A DNA stretch of 64,000 nucleotides from Symbiodinium natans (Eukaryota > Sar > Dinophyceae > Suessiales > Symbiodiniaceae). The stretch is from the NCBI GenBank assembly GCA_905221605.1, contig CAJNDS010002365.1, positions 310,001 to 374,000 on the forward strand, given 5' to 3'. The notes beneath the pieces were generated by a model that did no database searches, was not told the DNA's origin, and saw only the letters and a program-made list of their open reading frames with translations. Of the stretch, positions 56,833 to 64,000 are shown piece after piece (within the stretch, counting starts at the first letter, position 1; each line of letters opens with the position of its first letter). A program made the translations under genes and the position numbers.

Positions 56833-56872
<40 letters not shown>
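56643..56872. repeat. purine-rich repeat, (RGTGAAAG)n then (GAAA)n
   Basis: GA-rich sequence passes into about 15 octamers of AGTGAAAG or TGTGAAAG and then about ten GAAA units. The + strand is nearly all purine except for regularly spaced T. Confidence 0.97.
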
Positions 56873-57495
56873 CCGAAATCTGAACTGGCTCTCAAGCCTC
56901 GAACTCTTGAACCTGCGGGAGGGGGGGGGAGTTTCACTCCAGAACAAGAATTTGCCCAGCTGCGCTCCCTCCCCCAATGCCCAAGGCCTGCGGCAGTGAC
57001 AACACGCTGACCCGCTGCAATCCTGGCCATGCTTTCACAAGGTTGGGCAAGGCTTCATGGGATCATGCCTTCCCCCATCATGAAAGGTCCCTCTTCAAAA
57101 TCAAATGCGTACGCGTGTGTTTCCGGAAATTGTCCGAGTAGGGTGGGGGAGGAGGTTGCTCAAAAACACAACCTTGCAGATCCAATCCCTATTTACAAAT
57201 TCGTCCGCCTACCGCCTATTACACGTTCACGGAGACATGTTTATTCTTGCAGGGCGGGGCCTTGAATATTTCGGGGGGAAGCGATTGCTGTTCAGGACTC
57301 TGTCAGAAGTCCAGCTCTCTGAGCAGTGCGCTGCTTTCACTGAACATGCACTGTCTGAGGCTGAGATCAAGGCTCGGTGATGGCCCGACGGCGGCGCCAA
57401 AGGATCTGGACAGCGGCAGGGTTTCACCCAATGCAAGTGGCCACCGAACGCAGCAAAGCGTCAGATAACGTCAGGTACGATCCTGGAAGCCTTAC

Positions 57496-58773
57496 CGTGA
57501 GTCGCCCATCGACCAAACTCCTTTCGCCAAGCGACGAAGAAACCGAAGCCAAAGCCGGCGAAGATCACAGCGATGGCCACGCCAACGATCTCAGGCTCTT
57601 GCAGGGCTGCAATGGTACAGTAAATCTAGCAAAGCTCTCTCTCGCTCTGTCTCTTTTAGTTCGTCCTTGTTCTGTGTTCAGATTTGTTTCCAAGGAGGCA
57701 ACAGGTCCCACCACGAAGCTGCGCTCAACGCGGCTGAAAGGTCATGAGATCTGAGGTCTCCACAACGCCAACAGGAAGGTCTCCAGTGGGGATGCCTGGC
57801 GTTGCTGCAACCGTCAAGCCAACCGCTGTATCCGCAGTCCAGCCCAAGCATCGGGCCTCCGATGGATTGCCAGTTCTTAGCAAGCAAGATACAAATCAAA
57901 GCGCCACATTTCACGACAGAAGCTTGAGGTCTGTGCATTTCTGGGCTCCCTCTCGTCGTAGGCGCCCTACGTCAGGTTTTGGGATATTGGAATTGGAAGT
58001 GCAGCTTCTTCAGCGCAACGCTCCAACGTTTCAGTCAGAAAGTGGTTTTAAAGCACTTTTATGAGAATCGCGACACCTCTTCTGCCGGCCGAAAGCTCGC
58101 GATCTGGCACGCTTGGAACGCATGTCTCCCTGCCTGGTACGGGTCAGAATTATCATCCATCACATCAGTCTGGTCTCCACTGCCTCAGTCGCAGGTTCAA
58201 CAGGGCCAAGAAGCAGAGATTGGCAATCAACATAAACACGAAACATCTCAAAAACGCGCGAAACCCTTCAGAACGTCCAGCCACTTCGCATCTTTCAGCA
58301 CGAGTTTGCGCCGCGATCGATCGAGGCTGGGAAGCCCCTTGGCCTGTCCTTGAACACCACACTGAGTGGCGCTGGTGACGGTCCATGCCGGTCCCTGCCG
58401 GTCCAGGGTCGTGATCAGAAGGAAGCAGCGCTTGGAACGGAACGGCTTCTTTTGCCCCATGCCTAAAAGATCTTCTAACGACTCTCACATCTCCACACTT
58501 CACCACTTGTGCACACTTCCTCTGCATTCCAAGCAACCCCTGATACCCCTGCGCCCGAAACCCTGACTTCTGAGTCCGAGCATCCTCTGTCACAGAGGTC
58601 GTGACGGAGTTGGGGTACGGGATGTAGCTGGGGGTCTCAAGAGTCTGCGCAACACCAAAGCAATCACACTCGCACATGATCCCTTCTACCAGCTGGGGCA
58701 AACCCACCGAGCAGACACCCGAGTGCTGACGTGCACCCTGACACGCCCTCCAGCTAGTGCACTGAGGGCGCAT
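57496..58773 (-). CDS. single-pass membrane protein, Cys-containing ectodomain
   Basis: Three segments appear in order on the minus strand. An open frame from 58773 reads GLPQLVEGIMCECDCFGVAQ and ETPSYIPYPNSVTTSVTEDA, ectodomain-like. A stretch after a TTGCTAAG acceptor (about 57882) reads SEARCLGWTADTAVGLTVAA and PGIPTGDLPVGVVETSD. Exon 57606-57496, between CATTGCAG and the donor CACG|GTAAGG, reads EPEIVGVAIAVIFAGFGFGF and FVAWRKEFGRW: a textbook transmembrane helix with a basic stop-transfer flank. The likely topology is type I, with a short cytosolic part downstream. A second hydrophobic piece near 58200 (FVFMLIANLCFLALLNL) may be read-through. The junction between segments 2 and 3 was not phased. 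No named domain is recognised. Confidence 0.5.
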
Positions 58774-58904
58774 GGCATGCCCGATCTTACCAACTTAGAT
58801 CTCCCTGTATACTAGCAGGGCCATGCACCCAGTTCTAGTCAGGTGCACGCGGCTGTGCCAACCAACCACAAGTTCTCTTGAATTGCTTCAGGATGCTGCG
58901 GTCA

Positions 58905-59170
58905 CACAATACTACGAAAAACCGGTATTACTAATTTGCGATCTTGTTCGTTACTACATTCCGATATCTACATTCCGGTATTGCTATTCTGGCATCTTGC
59001 TAAATTACTATATTGCCACATTGCTATGTCCCAATATTACTATATTCTAATTTTACTATAGCTTACATTACCACATTATTACATTTCCACATTACTACAT
59101 TACTGCACCACTACATTACTACATCACTATATTGTAAAGCTATATTGCCATACTACTATATTACCATATT
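58905..59170. repeat. degenerate AT-rich repeat, ACTACATT-like units
   Basis: An irregular series of 8-12 bp units of the type TATTACTA, CATTACTA and CACATTGCTA covers about 260 bp. Adjacent units differ by one or two bases or in length. It resembles an old, decayed minisatellite. Confidence 0.8.
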
Positions 59171-59330
59171 CGCAACCTACGCATACACATAAAGAAAATA
59201 CGCTGTATAAGTAGGAATGTGAGTATTGCAACACTACAATCACGACAAGAATTCCAAGGCATCTTTAGCAAATACAGATTGAAGGTTTAGAGGTACCAGG
59301 TAGGATCCACAGGGGCGAGGTACCGTATAC

Positions 59331-59360
59331 GTATATGTATATATATATATATATATATCT
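59331..59360. repeat. (TA)n microsatellite
   Basis: A TA run follows GTATACGTATATG. It lies just downstream, on the minus strand, of a possible exon (59640-59380, SLGATTGVATKAAHLMSVAG). Confidence 0.9.
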
Positions 59361-59934
59361 CATGTATTTGGCCTAGGGATCCTTGCGGTATTGCGGCAAA
59401 CATGGTTCGGGATGGCAATCCCGCAACGCTCATGAGATGCGCGGCTTTTGTAGCCACACCAGTGGTTGCGCCCAAAGAATCAAACTCCAGGGCTGGAAAA
59501 AAATAACTCCTATGCCTGCACAGAGACCAAATTCTCCAAGATGCTAGAATTTCACATTTCAACACAAGCACATGATGTGAGCTAGAGCAGTCTGCTGTGC
59601 CCATTTCCGGGCCTCTGATGGACCCCGAAGAGGCAAGCACTGATTGTCCCTAGATGCAATAAGGACAAAGGGCTGTCGTAGCGAATTGCGATGTTCGAAC
59701 ATATCCGTCCCGACCTGCGATGAGATCTGCTGCTCATCTCCAAATGGTCGAATTATCTGCTATTCGTGGATTCGTACAACTGTAACGCTAAGCCCACTTG
59801 TGGATCCCCTAAAAGGGAGCCGACTACTGGAACTGCAGATGCCTGGCATCTCGCTCAGGGGCACGACAACGTACTTGCAGGTTTGACAAATACTTTAACG
59901 CCTCTCCGGCCTCATTAGATGATATTAGATGCCT

Positions 59935-60297
59935 CTAGCCGCTTGCCCTCAGCCTCGAGGTTCCAGTGTCTTCAGAGTTGCAGAGGACTCTGCTCTTGCG
60001 ATCGCTCAGAGACTCTGCCTCCTCAGCTCCTGTGGACACTGCGTGCAAGGAATGCCCCACGTGCTGCTTGCACCAAGCAACTCTTTGTTCAAGCAGCACT
60101 AAGCGCAACAAAAGGGCAAAGTTCTCTGCAAGAAAGGCAATCAAAGCTCCGCAAGCACGGTTTGTTCGTTTGAAGGCAGCGCGGCGTTCCGTCCTCGGCT
60201 GATGGCGGGGGCTGACCGAAGACCTGCAGGGCTTCGTCTGCGGAGGCCTGCAACGCCAACATCTACAGGTCTGGAGTGCCTCAATATTGAGCCACAA
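59935..60297 (-). CDS. candidate coding stretch with hydrophobic helix
   Basis: The minus strand reads KRTNRACGALIAFLAENFAL and LLRLVLLEQRVAWCKQHVGH, then an acidic tail (STGAEEAESLSDR), to a TGA at 59935. The Ala/Leu-rich helix could be membrane or amphipathic. Boundaries and family are unknown. Confidence 0.4.
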   Translation of the reverse strand: MWLNIEALQTCRCWRCRPPQTKPCRSSVSPRHQPRTERRAAFKRTNRACGALIAFLAENFALLLRLVLLEQRVAWCKQHVGHSLHAVSTGAEEAESLSDRKSRVLCNSEDTGTSRLRASG

Positions 60298-60801
60298 ACT
60301 TCAGCCCAAAGTTCGGTCAGTGGTGTGTCCTTGTGTCGTGTCAAAATGGGCAGGGTCGCCAGTTTTGTTTTTCTTGTTGTCGGTGCATGGCGATGCTTTA
60401 CTGCCGGCTCGGACTTCCTAGCGCGCGGGACATTCTTTTTGCGGGGGAGGGGGGAGATGGGTGGGGTGTTGCTGTGCATGTGTTTTTGCTGTGAAAATCA
60501 GGGTTGCGTTTTCAGTCTGAGCACGTAGCCTTTAAGGTATCGTGCTTTAGGCTCAGGACTTTTGGGTTGTCACGTTCATCTGTAGTTATTCTTGCTGCAG
60601 ATGCGGGGGCGAGCTGCGCAAGAAAAACGCTAGAAGCAGCATCAAGAATCCACTCGCCTCGGCCAGGACCTGGGCAAGCCCCTGCGCATCATTTTCCTGC
60701 AACACATGGCAAACATGAACTGCGATGTGCGGGTGTGGACACACCTATGTTCTCCTGATCTTTTCGAGCACCTGAAGACTTCGATCCGATTCCGGCTGAT
60801 A

Positions 60802-61295
60802 TTAGTGCCGCGGTATCTTTACGAAGCTGTAACCTACATAGCGCGATGACGCCGGAATCTCTCTGAAATTACAGCTCTTCTGTGAAGAGAAGCTCTTGCC
60901 TGGTCCTCCAATTCCAAGGCTTCCACGGCTTCCTGGAGAACGAGACTGGGCTGGAAGCGCACAAAAAGTGGCCCACAAAAGCCAACAAAAACTGGCACGA
61001 GAAGAGAAGCACACGTAACTCGGCCGCACTTCCTTAATGCAGCGCACGAGATCACCGCCAAGGGCCTCGGTTGGTCTCCATACAACCGTTATTGTCGCAG
61101 GGACTTCCAATCTGAGAGCTGCACCCGCCCATCGGCGTGAGCCTTGCTTTCGATGAAGCAGCGAACCTCATCATATGTAGCAAGGAACATTGTGTAGCGA
61201 ACCTGCCGAATACTTCGTAATGTAGGCGGCTGACCATAGCGTGGGTGAAAGGCAAAGGCTTGTCCTCCATGCAAGCGAACAGCTACGAGCAGCAT
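60802..61295 (-). CDS. candidate gene fragment with one frame break
   Basis: From about 61295 the minus strand reads RLHGGQAFAFHPRYGQPPTL and VRYTMFLATYDEVRCFIESK to a TAA at 61089. One base out of frame it reads VPATITVVWRPTEALGGDLV and RCIKEVRPSYVCFSS downstream. The two overlap near GATTGGAAGTCCC, where a one-base change would join them. Both halves look like parts of one folded domain. It is either an assembly indel or a decaying gene. I do not recognise the family. Confidence 0.4.
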
Positions 61296-61619
61296 GCCAC
61301 ATGCCCCATTCTGAAAAGCAAAATGTTATGCTCGGTTTGGTATCGTAAGGACATCAGTCCTGCTGTCGGGGGGTCCCACCCTCGAGGCTGCACAAAATTT
61401 CAGGTAACCACACACAATCCAGTCGCCGGAGAACTTCGGGAAACTTCACATTGAAGCGAACCTACATCTTGAATGGGTAATAACATTGTATGATCATGCA
61501 AAAAGCATCCAAGCATTCAAATAGAAGACCCGGCAAAGGGGGCGGCGACAGCAAGCGCATCCAGGCTGTGCTTTGAAAGCTGGTCTTAGCCAACCATCTT
61601 ACGAGACTTGCCGTGGCCG

Positions 61620-62246
61620 CTACATCCGTGAACGCTTGAGACTGCTGCTCTTAGCTATGTGGAAAACTGTCCTTGCAAAAGCCTCGGCAGGCAACCAATG
61701 CCAGAATAACGCTAAAGCATGCTCAAGCAGAATACAAGACAGACTTGGGAACCAAACCAGTGGAAGTCGTGAATGCATCTCTTCACAAATCTCAGGAACG
61801 GTTAGAGCTCCCTTGACAAATGTGGTCCCAAGCGATCTCCACCCACTGGTCAACCACGACACTCTTCGCTTCTGGCTCCTGCAAACCAGCAGACAGGATG
61901 GAGATGGGTTGAGTTTGAGCGTCTGTGTACGGGCTGCAGCTGGGAAATGTTACAAAAGGCTCCTAAAACCACACGATTAGGCACCCCTTTGCATATGAAA
62001 CTTGTGCTCCCTCAAGTGCTGCCCACGAAGCTGACGCACAAACTCCCGAGACATTCCCCCACGAGGCATCCCCGAGCTCCTGAGTGAAGCGCACGGTGCA
62101 CTGCACCTGCGGATGGCAGGCGCTTGAACTCTTTGTGGTTTTGAAAAGGAATCAAAGCTCACCCCAGAGCACCTTAAATCGGTCGCCGTAGAGGACGTCC
62201 CCAGTATAACTTTGCTGGACGAACCACATCTCCTCGCAGAAGCCAA
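61620..62246 (-). CDS. possible coding stretches, strand uncertain
   Basis: The minus strand reads a hydrophobic piece (PSLSCILLEHALALFWHWLP) at 61862-61620 and a basic piece (GGMSREFVRQLRGQHLREHK) ending at 61977. The + strand carries a 135-codon frame at 61573-61980 that is equally open. Neither is convincing alone. Confidence 0.25.
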
Positions 62247-62586
62247 GGTTCAAAAATCTTTCAGTTCCCTAGAGAAAACCAGCGAGGACCATTCGTGGCC
62301 GGCGTCCCTCGTCTTTCGCACAATCGGGAGCCCCATGCAAGCTTCCAGTGTCCTCGGGGGTGTAGACAAGCCGCCACACAGAGCAGGTACCTCAGTATGA
62401 CTCCACACTCAAGTTCGTACTGCTAGCGGAACCTGCCTGCAAGGCTGAGCGAGAAATTAGGTCCTGGCTGATCTGGGAAGGAATGTTCAAGAGCCGCCTG
62501 TCACGTGACTCGGCTGTAGCAACTCCCTCGAGCTCCTACGTAAAGATGCTGTACATTGTACATCTCGGTCAACTTCGTTAGGCAAT

Positions 62587-63072
62587 GTGCAGGACGTTGC
62601 AGGACGCAAGGAATCCCATTCTGAATTGGCCTCGCGAAATTGGGGATGTCGTCAGGAATGGGCGCCATGTAGCAGCACTTCCGGATCTGCAGAGCGCTGC
62701 AGGGGCTTGCAGATGAATGGCGTTGCAGGGCAGCATGTGTCTGTCATGATGCTGACTGAAGAAGCTGTCAGCAGGGCCCTAAGCATGTCTAAGCACGATT
62801 TTTCAGGATTCCGCTTCAGGGCCTTGGCGGCCGGGACCTCCTGGCAATCCTCCCACAAGGAGGCGTGGAAGTCGTGGCATCCACCAACCTGCGGGTACGG
62901 AGCCAAGACGAAAGATTCGTGGTGCTCTTGCACCAGGAGCAGAATTTCAGAACCAGAGGCAGCACACATGGTGTTTTCACACGGTCTGATCAGCAGGTTT
63001 CTTCACTCCTCCTTCCCCCCCTCTCTGCAATATTGTTCAGCGCAATCAGCCAACAAGCAAAGTCTAAGGTGA
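62587..63072. CDS. coding-like locus open on both strands
   Basis: Minus strand: an ATG at 62969 opens 105 codons (SGSEILLLVQEHHESFVLAP, then QVGGCHDFHASLWEDCQEVP) to a TGA at 62652. Plus strand: a frame from 62587 reads SKHDFSGFRFRALAAGTSWQ, and another + frame (VRSQDERFVVLLHQEQNF) ends at a good donor, AAG|GTGAGC, at 63068. Third-position GC does not separate them. The minus reading agrees with neighbouring genes and has a real ATG. Confidence 0.4.
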
Positions 63073-63151
63073 GCACTGAGTCAATACCCGGTCAGTTGAC
63101 ATGTGGCCCCGGTGCAGTCATGCATGTACTTCTCGAAGCTGAAACATGCTG

Positions 63152-63406
63152 TCAAAACTCAAGGTGTTCTCGTCCGAGACCATATGCATAATCTCGGCTG
63201 GCGGCAACAAATATTCGGAAGACAAGCGGCACACCCCCAACACTGCCCTTCTCAATCCAGCAGTCCCTGAAACCCACGATGCTGCAATCCCGATCCTGAA
63301 TTCCAAAGCCTGCAGGCTGCAAATCCGAAACGAAGCATGATACATATTGAAACAGGGAGCCAGTTTGAACAGCAAAATCACCCAACTGACCCCAAGCCCA
63401 ATGCAC
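63152..63406 (-). CDS. candidate exon, unknown protein
   Basis: The minus strand reads GDFAVQTGSLFQYVSCFVSD, LQPAGFGIQDRDCSIVGFRD and VPLVFRIFVAASRDYAYGLG to a TGA at 63152. It is rich in aromatic and Gly residues and looks like part of a beta-rich domain. The upstream acceptor is unknown, and another minus frame overlaps. Family not recognised. Confidence 0.4.
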   Translation of the reverse strand: MHWAWGQLGDFAVQTGSLFQYVSCFVSDLQPAGFGIQDRDCSIVGFRDCWIEKGSVGGVPLVFRIFVAASRDYAYGLGREHLEF

Positions 63407-64000
63407 CGAAAAAAAGTACCCTGGTTCTCTGGCGCCTATTCAACCCACTGCATTTGTACCTTGAAAACAAAAAAACGAAGGCCTGGCTCAGGAACTGCAG
63501 CAGCGGGCAATGATGAGGCCTTCCAGCCCCAGCAATCAAGGGAAGGATCAAAGGAAGCTTTGGAGGCCCTTTCTGTACATGTCGGCACCCACATCCAAGG
63601 CAGAAGCCCCGGTTGGCAACCCAAGCTGATCCCTGTTCGTTCGCCATAACTAAGGGAATCCTGTTCAGTTCCTTTTCCTCTGCCTAGTTATATGCTGAAA
63701 TTCGACGGGTTCACTTGTCTGACTTCATGCTAGGAAGTGTTCAAGACACCAGGTGTTGACTTGCCCGACTGAAAAAGACATGCAACGTTGATCACTCAGT
63801 CAACCCAATGGGCAATGCTTGATCCTAAGCATGCCAATACAAAGTATGCAGTAGCACGCAACAGCATGATTTGGCTGCTTTCCGAGACGTGGCCTCTGCA
63901 TGGTTTCCCAGATTTTGGCAACAGTTGCCTGCAAGCGGCAAGCGGGTACAAGTAGCAAGATTGCAGGCTACATCAGGCTACACACTTGGCCCGGCCTTGT

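Noticed and set aside
1-64000. tRNA, rRNA, snRNA and spliced-leader genes
   Set aside because: Looked for characteristic conserved blocks by eye and found none. A covariance-model search would be needed to exclude small RNAs.

Overview
The window looks like nuclear DNA of a dinoflagellate, probably of the Symbiodiniaceae type. This is inferred from gene architecture, since no rRNA, tRNA or spliced-leader gene was found. The evidence is short exons cut by roughly 50-150 bp introns, GC-AG and GA-AG as well as GT-AG introns, acceptors of the form AG|G, intron ends sharing short direct repeats, all securely read genes on one strand, many microsatellites, and scattered degenerate TTTAGGG-like sequence.

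Layout. 1-3.4 kb is an almost guanine-free, C-rich modular repeat. 3.5-13 kb holds scattered candidate exons (4.1, 5.8, 6.7 kb), a decamer minisatellite (8.7 kb), a Cys-rich zinc-finger-like locus (10.6-11.4 kb) and a CTAGCG-rich segment bounded by an 18-bp direct repeat (11.5-12.3 kb). 13.9-22 kb holds minus-strand exons of membrane proteins that end at canonical GT donors. 26-29 kb holds further minus-strand exons of unknown function. 31.0-31.8 kb encodes a two-exon macro-domain protein. 34.6-36.8 kb encodes an intronless, probably secreted heme peroxidase lying between two direct copies of a 0.6-0.8 kb dispersed repeat; a third, diverged copy lies at 43.3-43.9 kb. 38.8-40.5 kb encodes an aminoglycoside-phosphotransferase/CHK-like kinase-fold protein whose catalytic Asp position reads Asn. 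40.6-48 kb is mostly repeat-rich and gene-poor. 48.4-50.8 kb holds the best-resolved multi-exon gene, a DGAT2-family acyltransferase of at least ten exons, including a 27-bp microexon and several GC-AG or GA-AG introns. 52-64 kb has more minus-strand exons: an EF-hand-like one, a single-pass membrane protein at 57.5-58.8 kb, and others of unknown function, separated by purine-rich and AT-rich simple repeats.

No operon or pathway joins the recognised genes. Their likely roles are separate: triacylglycerol synthesis (DGAT2-like), ADP-ribose binding or hydrolysis (macro domain), peroxide chemistry in the secretory or extracellular space (peroxidase), and small-molecule phosphorylation or binding (kinase-like). 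Exon boundaries outside the DGAT2-like, macro-domain and kinase-like genes were read by eye and should be treated as provisional. Open reading is common on both strands here, so many long ORFs are not genes.
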